A stretch of 55,355 nt of DNA from an uncultured Candidatus Saccharibacteria bacterium (lineage in GTDB: Bacteria; Patescibacteriota; Saccharimonadia; Saccharimonadales; Saccharimonadaceae). Below the pieces are notes generated by a model. The model was given only the letters and a program-made list of their open reading frames with translations. It searched no databases and was not told where the DNA came from. Made by a program: the position numbers and the translations under genes. Numbering within the stretch: position 1 is the first letter of the stretch; each line of letters begins with the position of its first letter. The stretch is taken from the NCBI GenBank assembly GCA_946415265.1, contig CAMKRV010000004.1, positions 1-55,355 of the forward strand, read 5' to 3'. Below are positions 17,040 through 26,284 of the stretch, piece after piece.

Positions 17040-19214
17040 ATGGAAATTATAAATCCGAACGGCAAGAAAACGGTGCGGGTTTCTACCGATTGGCTAGGGC
17101 GAGAACTGACTTTAGAAGTGAATAGAGTTGGGTTTAGGACGACTTCGTCGGTACTAGTCACTTATGGCGATACCGTGGTGCTAGGCTCTGTGGTGGTGGG
17201 AACCAAGCCGGTGGTGCAGGATTTCTTTCCGCTGTCTATTAGCTATGAGGAGAAATTCTATGCAGCGGGAAAAATTAGTGGCTCGAAGTTCATAAAGCGT
17301 GAGGGTAAGCCGGCAGATGAGGCAGTGCTTGTGGGGCGGCTGATAGATCGGCCGATTCGTCCGCTGTTCCCGAAGGGGTATCGTCAAGAAGTACAGGTGG
17401 TGTGTACGGTATTGTCAATGGATCCGGCTTTTCGGCCTGACTGTGTGGCGATGATTGCGGCCTCGTCGGCGCTGATGAACGCAGGTGTGCCGTTTGATGG
17501 GCCAATTGCGGGGATTAGAATTGGTAGGATCGGTGGAGAATTTAAGGGGTTCTTAAATAAAGAAGAGCGTGAAGCTTCGCCGCTAGATCTTGTGGTGGCA
17601 TGTAAAGACGGCAAAGTAATGATGGTAGAAGCTGGCGCAAACGAAGTGCCGGAAGATACGATTATCGAGGCGATGCATTGGGCGGTGGATAAGGTACAGC
17701 CGGTGCTAGACTTGCAGCGCGAATTAGCTAAGCAGGTAGATGCTACGCCGCAAGAGTATGAATTGGTATTGCCGGATGAAGCGGTAATGGAAGAAGTGCT
17801 GACCTGGACTAACGGTAAGTTTGGTTCTAAGGTGCGTGGTAATGTGATGGAGCGGGCACAGATTTTGGACGAAATAAAATATGCAATGCACGATGAAATG
17901 GCTTTGAAACACGGTGAGGGTGAGACGGACAACGAAAAGGTGGAGTGGTATGATGAGAATTTGCGTGATGTATATGACCAGGCATTCGAGCTAGCGGTAC
18001 ATAAGGAAGTGCGGCGCGGTATCGTGGAAGAGGGTGTGCGGCCGGATGGACGGAAGTTAGACGAGGTGCGGCCTCTATCTTCGCAAGTAGGAATTCTGCC
18101 AAGAACACACGGATCTTCGTTATTTACTCGTGGTGTAACGCAGGCAATGAATATCGTGACTTTGGCACCACTAAGCTACGCGCAAGAAGTAGACACGATG
18201 GAAGTGACAGATGGTAAGCGTAGATATATGCATCATTATAATGCGCCATCTTATACGGTGGGTGAGCCGGGCCGGATGGGGTCGCCTGGGCGGCGCGAGA
18301 TTGGACATGGATATTTAGCTGAGCGGGCTTTGATTCCGGTGCTTCCTAGTGAAGAAGATTTTCCTTATGCGATTCGTTCAGTAACTGAAATTATGTCGCA
18401 AAATGGATCTACTTCTATGGCTGCAACGTGTTCTTCTTGTATGGCATTGATGGACGCAGGTGTGCCGATTAAACGACCGGTATCGGGTGTAGCAATGGGG
18501 TTAATGGTAGATGTGCCGAAGGGTCAGCCGATTACGACGGATGATATTGATAAGGCTTATGTGTTGACAGATTTGATGGACGCAGAAGATTTTGCTGGTG
18601 ACATGGATTTTAAAGTGACTGGTACGACAGAAGGCGTGACGGCTTTGCAGATGGATATGAAAGTGCATGGGTTGCCAGTAGAAATCTTGGAAAAAGCAAT
18701 CAAACAGAGTCATGCTGGACGGATGTTTATTTTGGATCATATTGTGAGTGTGATTGATAAACCACGGGCGGAGATTAGTAAATATGCGCCGCAAATTGAA
18801 AAATTGATGGTGAAGCCAGATAAGATTGGGGCAATTATTGGCAAGGGTGGTGAAATGATTAATAAGATTACTTCTGAGACTGGTGCCGAGGTGGATATTG
18901 AGGATTCTGGGCTTGTGACTGTATCTGGTAATGATCCAGAAAAAATTAAGAAAGCCATAGATTGGATTCGTGGTTTGGTGGAAGAGCCGGAAGTGGGAAA
19001 GATTTATGATGGAACGGTGGCTTCTATTAAGGATTTTGGGGCTTTCGTGACTATTTTGCCAGGAATTGATGGAATGTTACACATTTCACAAATTAGCGAC
19101 AAGAGATTGAAGAAGGTGGAAGAAGTGTTACACTTAGGCGACAAGGTAAGAGTGCGACTAGTGGCGATAGACGATAAGGGAAGATTATCGCTCACGATGA
19201 AGGGGTTGGACTAA
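17040..19214 (+). CDS. pnp: polyribonucleotide nucleotidyltransferase
   Basis: RPIRPLFPKGYRQEVQ, RPDGRKLDEVRPL, GRREIGHGYLAERAL, KH (IGAIIGKGGEMI) and S1 (GTVASIKDFGAFV) domains. Confidence 0.97.
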   Translation: MEIINPNGKKTVRVSTDWLGRELTLEVNRVGFRTTSSVLVTYGDTVVLGSVVVGTKPVVQDFFPLSISYEEKFYAAGKISGSKFIKREGKPADEAVLVGRLIDRPIRPLFPKGYRQEVQVVCTVLSMDPAFRPDCVAMIAASSALMNAGVPFDGPIAGIRIGRIGGEFKGFLNKEEREASPLDLVVACKDGKVMMVEAGANEVPEDTIIEAMHWAVDKVQPVLDLQRELAKQVDATPQEYELVLPDEAVMEEVLTWTNGKFGSKVRGNVMERAQILDEIKYAMHDEMALKHGEGETDNEKVEWYDENLRDVYDQAFELAVHKEVRRGIVEEGVRPDGRKLDEVRPLSSQVGILPRTHGSSLFTRGVTQAMNIVTLAPLSYAQEVDTMEVTDGKRRYMHHYNAPSYTVGEPGRMGSPGRREIGHGYLAERALIPVLPSEEDFPYAIRSVTEIMSQNGSTSMAATCSSCMALMDAGVPIKRPVSGVAMGLMVDVPKGQPITTDDIDKAYVLTDLMDAEDFAGDMDFKVTGTTEGVTALQMDMKVHGLPVEILEKAIKQSHAGRMFILDHIVSVIDKPRAEISKYAPQIEKLMVKPDKIGAIIGKGGEMINKITSETGAEVDIEDSGLVTVSGNDPEKIKKAIDWIRGLVEEPEVGKIYDGTVASIKDFGAFVTILPGIDGMLHISQISDKRLKKVEEVLHLGDKVRVRLVAIDDKGRLSLTMKGLD

Positions 19215-19237
19215 AGATTTGGCCGTTTTGAAGGGAT

Positions 19238-19265
19238 AACTCGGGTCTGAATCCCGAGTTATTTT
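19238..19265 (+). terminator. Rho-independent terminator
   Basis: aactcgggtctgaatcccgagtt followed by atttta. Confidence 0.75.
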
Positions 19266-19315
19266 ATATGATTCATGGAGGATGAAACAGGGGAAATATG
19301 TTATAATATGTAAAT

Positions 19316-21178
19316 ATGGATAAGATACGGAATTTTTGCATAATTGCGCATATTGATCATGGAAAAAGTACGATTGCGGACCGGATGATGGAATTGACCG
19401 GCACGGTAGAGAAACGAGAGATGAAATCGCAGCTTTTGGACTCGATGGAGCTGGAGCGTGAGAAGGGTATCACAATTAAGCTGGCGCCGGTGACGATGCA
19501 TTGGAAGGGATATACTTTGAACTTGATTGATACGCCAGGGCATGTGGATTTTTCGTATGAAGTGAGCCGGAGCTTACAAGCGGTGGAAACGGCGGTGCTG
19601 GTGGTGGACGCAACGCAGGGAATACAAGCACAGACTTTGGCAAACGTGTACCTAGCTATTGAGCAAGATCTTAAGATAATTCCGGTGATAAATAAGGTTG
19701 ATTTGCCGGCGGCGGATGTAGAGAAAACTGCGGCGGAGATAATAAATCTACTGGGATGTTCTAGGGATGAAATTATCGAAGCGAGTGGTAAGACTGGGTA
19801 TGGGGTGGATAAAATACTGGATGCAGTAATTGGAAGAGGTCCAGCACCGTCTTTTCTTGGGCTGCGTTCTCGACCCCTGTCGCCACAGGGGTCGAGCCGC
19901 TCATCCTCGGCTTGCCAGCCTCCGGAGGCCCTACGAAAAGAGGTGCTTGGACCTCAGCTTACTCGTGCTCTAATTTTTGATTCCTACTTTGACGACTATC
20001 GCGGCGTAGTTCTCTACGTCCGGATTTTTGAGGGGGAGATTAAGAAGAACGCGGAGATTTTGATGATGGCGGCGGAGACGAAGGGGTTAGCGTTGGAAGT
20101 GGGGGTGCTGACACCAAAAATGACTCCACGAGAAAGCTTGAAAGCGGGCGAGATTGGCTATATTGTGACAAATCTAAAAACTACGCGCGAAGCAAAAGTA
20201 GGTGACACGGTGACGCTTGCGAAAAGTCCGGCTACGGAGGCTTTGCCAGGGTATAAAAATGTGTTGCCTTTTGTCTACGCAGGGTTTTTCCCGGTATCCA
20301 ATGATCAATATAAGGATTTGCGTGAAGCGATAGAAAAATTAAGTCTTTCTGATTCGGCTCTCCGGTTTGAGCCAGAAAATTCACCAGTGTTAGGATTTGG
20401 ACTGAGGATTGGGTTTTTAGGGTTGCTCCATATGGATATTATTAAGGAGAGGTTGGAGCGAGAATCTAAATTGGATTTAATCGTGACTAACCCTTCTACG
20501 AACTATGAAGTAGTGATGAATAATGGCGAGATTATAGAAATAAAATCGGCGGCGGATTTGCCGGATGTAAGCGAGATTTTGGAAATTCGTGAGCCGTGGG
20601 TGAAGGGTGAGATTATTTTGCCAAAAAACATGATTGGTAATGTACTGAACTTGATTAATGAAAAGCGCGGGCATCAGACAAATCTTTCGTACATTGAAGA
20701 CCGTGCGGTAATAGATTTTGAAGCGCCGATGGCAAATCTGCTGACGGATTTTTATGATCAGCTAAAATCAGTGACTTCGGGGTATGCTTCATTTAATTAT
20801 GAACTAAATGGATATAAGGCGGAAGATTTGGTGCGAGTAGATTTTTTGGTGGCTGGAAATAAAATGGATGCACTATCAGTAATGTGTCATAGGAGCGAAG
20901 CAGATGCGATTGGTAGGGAGGTAACGAAAAAGCTAAAAGAAGTAATACCTCGGCAGAACTATGAGGTAGCACTGCAAGCGGCGATTGGGACAAGAATTAT
21001 TGCGCGAGAAACGATTGGGGCGTATAGAAAAGATGTGACGGTGAAAATTCATACTGGCGATAGGGATAGAAAAGCGAAGCTTTTGGAGAAGCAAAAGCGT
21101 GGTAAAGCGCGGATGAAGAGATTTGGTAAAGTGGATATACCAAGTGAAGCATTTACAGTAATGCTAAGGCGCGATTAA
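19316..21178 (+). CDS. lepA: elongation factor 4 (LepA) with in-frame palindromic insertion
   Basis: IAHIDHGKSTIADRMME, DTPGHVDFSYEVSRSL, NKVDLPAADVE, FDSYFDDYRGVV, GKARMKRFGKVDIPSEAF. Confidence 0.95.
   Translation: MDKIRNFCIIAHIDHGKSTIADRMMELTGTVEKREMKSQLLDSMELEREKGITIKLAPVTMHWKGYTLNLIDTPGHVDFSYEVSRSLQAVETAVLVVDATQGIQAQTLANVYLAIEQDLKIIPVINKVDLPAADVEKTAAEIINLLGCSRDEIIEASGKTGYGVDKILDAVIGRGPAPSFLGLRSRPLSPQGSSRSSSACQPPEALRKEVLGPQLTRALIFDSYFDDYRGVVLYVRIFEGEIKKNAEILMMAAETKGLALEVGVLTPKMTPRESLKAGEIGYIVTNLKTTREAKVGDTVTLAKSPATEALPGYKNVLPFVYAGFFPVSNDQYKDLREAIEKLSLSDSALRFEPENSPVLGFGLRIGFLGLLHMDIIKERLERESKLDLIVTNPSTNYEVVMNNGEIIEIKSAADLPDVSEILEIREPWVKGEIILPKNMIGNVLNLINEKRGHQTNLSYIEDRAVIDFEAPMANLLTDFYDQLKSVTSGYASFNYELNGYKAEDLVRVDFLVAGNKMDALSVMCHRSEADAIGREVTKKLKEVIPRQNYEVALQAAIGTRIIARETIGAYRKDVTVKIHTGDRDRKAKLLEKQKRGKARMKRFGKVDIPSEAFTVMLRRD
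19837..19954. repeat. 118-bp palindromic insertion inside lepA
   Basis: aggtccagcac/gtgcttggacct ends; perfect 12-bp CTCGACCCCTGT-cgcc-ACAGGGGTCGAG hairpin. Confidence 0.75.
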
Positions 21179-21196
21179 CTGTGCTATAATAAGAAT

Positions 21197-21784
21197 ATGA
21201 GGAAAAAAGGTTTAGCCTTCTGTTGTATCATACTTCTTACGTTTTGTCAAGATTTGCTGCGGAAATCTCGCCTGCTTGGCGTTGGTTTAAAAGTGCAAAT
21301 TGCTTTTTTTGCTTTGCTTGCTTCTTTGGGTGGTCGGTTTTGCGTTGTGCAAGCTATTAGTCCTAATCAGAGTGCGGCGATAGTAGAGCATTGCGACACG
21401 ATAAAAGACGAATTAAAAAAAGTGCAGAAAGAAGATGCTAGGGTGCGGGTATATCTTGGTGGATATTATGAAACAATTTTGACGAAGTTTATTACTCCGT
21501 TAAATGTGCGTTTGGTGGAAAATAATTTATCTAGCGCGGGATTGGTTGAAAATCAGAATAATTTTGCTGGAACTAAAACATTGTTCGCAAATGACTTTAT
21601 TGCGTATCAGCAAGGTTTAGAGGAATTGGTAGGATTGGACTGCAGGCAGGAGCCGGAAAAATTCTATGATAAATTAACAACGGTGAGACAAAAACGCAAA
21701 ATAATGGTGCAGGATGTGCTGAAAATGCGGAATTTGATTTCTGAACATGTGAGACTAGTGGAAGGTTTGAGGGGTAAGGTGTAA
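21197..21784 (+). CDS. hypothetical secreted protein
   Basis: N-terminal hydrophobic segment; start 6 nt after TATAAT. Confidence 0.55.
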   Translation: MRKKGLAFCCIILLTFCQDLLRKSRLLGVGLKVQIAFFALLASLGGRFCVVQAISPNQSAAIVEHCDTIKDELKKVQKEDARVRVYLGGYYETILTKFITPLNVRLVENNLSSAGLVENQNNFAGTKTLFANDFIAYQQGLEELVGLDCRQEPEKFYDKLTTVRQKRKIMVQDVLKMRNLISEHVRLVEGLRGKV

Positions 21785-22164
21785 TGGAAACAAAGAAAAA
21801 TGAAAAGAAAAAAATGACGCACGGTGGGCGAAATTTGGTGATACTAGGGATAGCTTCTACATTAATTGCTTTAATAACGACTGGTGTGTCACTAGTGGTA
21901 TATCACAATTCGGGCGACATTTATTTGGATAGATCTCGGCCGGGATATTTGCCCGATGAAGAAGAGATAGAAGAGGAAGGTGAGAAAGAAGAGGAATATA
22001 TATTTGAAAAAACTGGCAAGTTGACCGCTGCTATTATTGAAGAATATTTAGAGAAAATGCAGGTAGAGGTGCGGGCGATCGATGCGTATGAAAAACCTTT
22101 TGATGAGAATGTGCTATCGGACGATAGATTAGGAATACCAAATGTAGAAAATGGGCAACCTTGA
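21784..22164 (+). CDS. hypothetical membrane-anchored protein
   Basis: One N-terminal TM helix, acidic middle region. Confidence 0.55.
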   Translation: METKKNEKKKMTHGGRNLVILGIASTLIALITTGVSLVVYHNSGDIYLDRSRPGYLPDEEEIEEEGEKEEEYIFEKTGKLTAAIIEEYLEKMQVEVRAIDAYEKPFDENVLSDDRLGIPNVENGQP

Positions 22165-22199
22165 TATTTTAATAAAAAAGGCTTATACTTAGGGCAAGA

Positions 22200-23327
22200 A
22201 TGAAACAACAGAAGAAAAATAAGTCGCTGATATTTGGGGGGATTGCTTTGGTGGCTCTGGTGTTGGGCGTGGGTGTTGCGATATTTGGCTTATCTAATAC
22301 GGTGGGAGAAATTACTGAAAAGGCTATTTCTAAAACTCCTGAAGCTATCTTGGCTAGTGTGGGAGTGGACGAAGAAGAACCGGTGTCAGTGCCGGTTCTT
22401 TATTATGATCAGAGGGCAGACGACTGCGTAAATTTATATGATAGGAATTTGAAGAATGAATTGGAGCGAAGGCAGTTCGAGTGGAGCAGATGTAGATATT
22501 ATAATAAAGAGATAGAACAGGGTTTGGCGGAGTTTGAACTTGGTGAAGGATATTTGCCAGTGGCTACCGGTGCCGGGAAATTGACGGCGAATAGGGGTGT
22601 AGATTTTACGAGATGGTTTAGTGTCGTGGACGGAAAAAGTGCCAGTTATGATGGTGTGCTGAAAATGCAATATGTGAAAAATGGGGCAGAATTTATATTT
22701 GAAGCACCAGATTTTTATCCATTGGATGAGGTGAGGTTTAGTGTTGGAGATATGGGAAATGAGGATGGGCATAACCATTTATTCACGATGAATTTTGCAG
22801 TGCCGTTTACGGTGCTTTTGAGCGGAATGGAGAGTTTTGAAGTTAATGCCGATGACGATACTTTTGTGTATGTAGGAGATAAATTGGTGTTAGACATGGG
22901 TGGCGTACACGATGCAGTTGTGGGAAAGTTTGCGATACGTGAAAATGGAGAAATATATGCTGGCGTGGGCGATCAGGAATTGGCTTATTCTGGTGTGAGT
23001 TTAAATAAAAGCGACGGATCTATCGTTCGTATTTACCATGCGGATAGGGATTCTGCAGATTCTACATTTAATGTGAAATTTAGCGGAATGAATTTAAGCG
23101 TAACGGATGCTAAGCTTGCGAATGGTGGTGAAGATGGTGTGCAGGTTGCATATGACCCGAGTGATCCGACTTATGTGGCGCCACTGGGTGAGAGTTCGGT
23201 GTTCCGGCCAGATTCTACAAAAGGCTTGATAGTGATGGCGACGATTGAGGGGGTGATGATAGTAGCAGCATCGGTGCTGGTAGTGTCGGTGGCGCGGTTT
23301 ATGGTGAAACAAAAAGCCGAAAAATAA
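22200..23327 (+). CDS. fibro-slime/PA14-like domain membrane protein
   Basis: FEVNADDDTFVYVGDKLVLDMGGVHDAVVG motif; N- and C-terminal TM helices. Confidence 0.7.
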   Translation: MKQQKKNKSLIFGGIALVALVLGVGVAIFGLSNTVGEITEKAISKTPEAILASVGVDEEEPVSVPVLYYDQRADDCVNLYDRNLKNELERRQFEWSRCRYYNKEIEQGLAEFELGEGYLPVATGAGKLTANRGVDFTRWFSVVDGKSASYDGVLKMQYVKNGAEFIFEAPDFYPLDEVRFSVGDMGNEDGHNHLFTMNFAVPFTVLLSGMESFEVNADDDTFVYVGDKLVLDMGGVHDAVVGKFAIRENGEIYAGVGDQELAYSGVSLNKSDGSIVRIYHADRDSADSTFNVKFSGMNLSVTDAKLANGGEDGVQVAYDPSDPTYVAPLGESSVFRPDSTKGLIVMATIEGVMIVAASVLVVSVARFMVKQKAEK

Positions 23328-23366
23328 TAGTTGTTTTATGCCATCATATTATATGATGTCGTAGGC

Positions 23367-24380
23367 TTATTTGCGTGGTTTAGAAATGTTGGCGGGGCGG
23401 CCGTAATCTGGCAAGATGAGTTGGTGTTTTTTGCCGTGATGGTCATAGAGGGGGATGTTTAGCTCTAAAGCTAAGGTATTAACTATCGTGGCGCCAATGC
23501 GGAGACCGGTAAAAGAGCCAGGGCCAGACATGAAAGTAATTTCGGAAATATCTTGAAAGGTTTGATCGTTTTCTTGTAATTTGTCGTGGATGAACCTGAG
23601 TAATTTTTCGGCGAGATCGTTAGCGAAAGTGTAGCGATATTCTTGCTCGTTCAATTTGAGGATGGTTTCGGGGGCAGAAGTATCCAGATACATAGATAAC
23701 CAAATAACGCCTTTCTCGACTCGCTCGCTTCGGCCCGTCTGTGTTTCACGAGACGGAACTGCCTTGTTCGGAAAATCAAGTTTACTTGATTTTCTCTCAC
23801 TTCGTTGTTCCGTCGTTACGGGCGAAGCTTCGCTCATTCTACTCCTCGTTAGTCGCGTACGGTCTCGAAAGGTGTTATTTTGGTTATCTTTGACCTTTAT
23901 CTCACGAGAACCGTTATTAAGTTTGTTGATAAAAAGTTTAATATGGTTTTTAGGAAGTATATTTCTGACGGTGTCTGACCACTCAATGATAATTATATTT
24001 TTAGGATTTGTGAGATTTTCTTGCAAATCTTCTAACATGATGCCTGGGTCTGGGAGACGGTAAAAATCATAATGGATGAGACGGCCGCCATTTTTAAGAG
24101 CGTAGGATTTGGAGATGGTAAAACTGGGGCTGGTGATAGGTTCTTTGATATCGAGACCTTTGGCGAGGCCACGAGTAAAAGTGGTTTTGCCAGCGCCGAC
24201 ATCACCGATAAGTTCGATAACGATTGGCTCGACGGGTCCTGATCTCGCAGTTTCCCCCATTGTGCTCGCCTTACGGCTGCGCGCGTCGGGGGTTCCCCCA
24301 GCTCGGCCACCCGTCGACGCCATATAGTCGACGAAGCCTTTGCCAAACTCTAGCATTTCTTGTTCAGAATTAATAATCAT
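23367..24380 (-). CDS. tsaE-tsaB: TsaE-TsaB fusion (tRNA t6A biosynthesis) carrying two palindromic elements
   Basis: TsaE: LIGDVGAGKTTFTRGLAKGL, HYDFYRL, IIIEWSD. TsaB: MYLDTSAPETI, MSGPGSFTGLRIGATIVNTLA. Confidence 0.85.
   Translation of the reverse strand: MIINSEQEMLEFGKGFVDYMASTGGRAGGTPDARSRKASTMGETARSGPVEPIVIELIGDVGAGKTTFTRGLAKGLDIKEPITSPSFTISKSYALKNGGRLIHYDFYRLPDPGIMLEDLQENLTNPKNIIIIEWSDTVRNILPKNHIKLFINKLNNGSREIKVKDNQNNTFRDRTRLTRSRMSEASPVTTEQRSERKSSKLDFPNKAVPSRETQTGRSERVEKGVIWLSMYLDTSAPETILKLNEQEYRYTFANDLAEKLLRFIHDKLQENDQTFQDISEITFMSGPGSFTGLRIGATIVNTLALELNIPLYDHHGKKHQLILPDYGRPANISKPRK
23694..23891. repeat. ~198-bp composite palindromic element at the TsaE/TsaB junction
   Basis: Arms agataaccaaataacgcctttctcga / tcgaaaggtgttattttggttatct; central aaaatcaagtttacttgatttt; ccgtct/agacgg and gcgaagcttcgc hairpins. 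Confidence 0.75.
24229..24317. repeat. 89-bp palindromic element, copy B (inside tsaE)
   Basis: Terminal inverted repeat TCGACGGGT/ACCCGTCGA; interior nearly identical to copy A. Confidence 0.85.
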
Positions 24381-24398
24381 TGTATAATATATTATATC

Positions 24399-25619
24399 AT
24401 GAATATTTATATATCTGGTATATCTGGAACGGGGATGGGGCCGTTGGCGTTGATGGCAAAGCAAGCTGGTTTTACGGTGTGGGGGTCCGATCTTGCGAAG
24501 GGGGCGATTTATGATGAATTAATTAATGCCGGAATTGAGGTATATATTGGTGAGCAAGATGGTGAGTTTTTGCGAGAGAAACTGGAAGATGTGGTGGATT
24601 GGTTTGTATATACTTCGGCTTTGCCGGAGAATCATCCTGAATTAACCCTGGCGCGAGAAGCGGGAATAAGATGTACTAAACGCGATGATTTTACGGCGTT
24701 TTTGGTAAATAAATTGGGGTTAAAAATGGTCGCAGTGGCCGGAACGCATGGCAAGACCACCACTACGGCGATGATTATATGGGTAGCGTTGAAATTGAAC
24801 TTACCGGTAGCTTATATCGTGGGGACGACTTTAGGTTTTGCGATATCTGGGGCGTATAAGCCTGGTGATAAATATTTTGTATATGAAGCGGATGAGTATG
24901 ATCGGAATTTTTTGAAGTATCATCCATGGCTAGCGGTAATTCCGGCAGTTAGCTATGATCATCCGGATATTTATCCCACTAGAGAAGATTATGAAGCGGC
25001 ATTCTTGCAATTTAAAATGCAGAGCGAGAAAGTGGTAGAAAAAAGTAGTTTTGATGAAAATGAGTTTAAATTGGCGGGTGAAGTGCGCAGAAAAGATGCG
25101 GCGCTAGCGGCAGAAGCAATTCTGGCGATGGAACCAAAAACTAGGCGCGAGGACATTGTGGAGATTTTGAGTGAGTTTCCTGGGGTGGGACGGAGATTCG
25201 AAAAAATTAGCGACGGGGTATATACGGATTATGCACATCATCCAGAGGAAATTGTTGCGACGATGGGGATCGTGAAGGACGAAAAGCGACTTCACGACAA
25301 AAAGGGTATTGTGGTGGTATATCAGCCACATCAGAACACTAGACAGCATGAAGTACGAGATGAATACATGAAGGCTTTTCTCGGTGCGGATAAGATTTAT
25401 TGGTTGCCGACATATTTGACACGAGAGAATCCGGATTTGGTAGTGCTTTCACCAGAAGAATTAATTAGTGGATTAGTGAACAAAAACGTGGCGGAAGCGG
25501 CAGAGCTTGGTGATGAATTGACAGAAAAGTTGCGAGAATATGTAGCTGATGGCTATTTGGTGATTTTGATGACGGCTGGCCCAGCGGATGGGTGGCTACG
25601 CGAAAAGTTTGGCAAGTAA
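24399..25619 (+). CDS. murC: UDP-N-acetylmuramate--L-alanine ligase-like Mur ligase
   Basis: IYISGISGTGMGPLALMAKQAGFTVWGSD, VAGTHGKTTTTAMI, EADEYDRNFLKYHP, YTDYAHHPEEI. Confidence 0.85.
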   Translation: MNIYISGISGTGMGPLALMAKQAGFTVWGSDLAKGAIYDELINAGIEVYIGEQDGEFLREKLEDVVDWFVYTSALPENHPELTLAREAGIRCTKRDDFTAFLVNKLGLKMVAVAGTHGKTTTTAMIIWVALKLNLPVAYIVGTTLGFAISGAYKPGDKYFVYEADEYDRNFLKYHPWLAVIPAVSYDHPDIYPTREDYEAAFLQFKMQSEKVVEKSSFDENEFKLAGEVRRKDAALAAEAILAMEPKTRREDIVEILSEFPGVGRRFEKISDGVYTDYAHHPEEIVATMGIVKDEKRLHDKKGIVVVYQPHQNTRQHEVRDEYMKAFLGADKIYWLPTYLTRENPDLVVLSPEELISGLVNKNVAEAAELGDELTEKLREYVADGYLVILMTAGPADGWLREKFGK

Positions 25620-25692
25620 GCTCGATTATTGTGGAATGATTTTTGGTTAAAAAGTTTGGATTTTTTTGATGCTTATGGTAAGATGGTAGTAT

Positions 25693-26280
25693 ATGAAAGA
25701 GGGTAAGGCGAGTGAAGCGAAATCTGGGAATAAGGGTTTGGTGATTTTGTTGTGTGTGCTTGCGGTGGTGATTGTGGGATTGGGGGTAGGAATTAGTGTG
25801 ATAATGGGCGCGCAAAGAAATATCAAGAGCGATGAAGACTCTGAACGTATTAATAAATTGATTGATACTGAAGAAGCTATGTCTGGGTGGGATGGAGAAG
25901 TTTCGGATTCCACTAAAGCAATGATTCTGACGGATAACATAAGGGATAAGTTGCAGAACAACGTGGATTATGATGTGTCTGATGCAATTGCAGAATATGA
26001 TGAAGTTTATCGTGGCAGTGATGGTGATCTAAAGGTTTATGTTGCGATTGAGTATGCTAATTATTTATATACTATTTCGCAAGATGTTGAGGCTTCCGTG
26101 AAAATTTTAGAAGACGTAGATGATTTGACAAATAATGATTTTTTACGGTATGAATATCTGTCTGCTCTGTATTATATATATCAGCAGGCTGGTGATGTCG
26201 AAAAATCTGATTATTATAAGGGGATGATTTTGGAGAAGTATCCTCCGGATGAAGAGATTGTCATGAAAGGAGCTCAGTAG
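25693..26280 (+). CDS. hypothetical membrane-anchored protein
   Basis: N-terminal TM helix; helical repeat-like C-terminus. Confidence 0.55.
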   Translation: MKEGKASEAKSGNKGLVILLCVLAVVIVGLGVGISVIMGAQRNIKSDEDSERINKLIDTEEAMSGWDGEVSDSTKAMILTDNIRDKLQNNVDYDVSDAIAEYDEVYRGSDGDLKVYVAIEYANYLYTISQDVEASVKILEDVDDLTNNDFLRYEYLSALYYIYQQAGDVEKSDYYKGMILEKYPPDEEIVMKGAQ

Positions 26281-26284
26281 GGCA

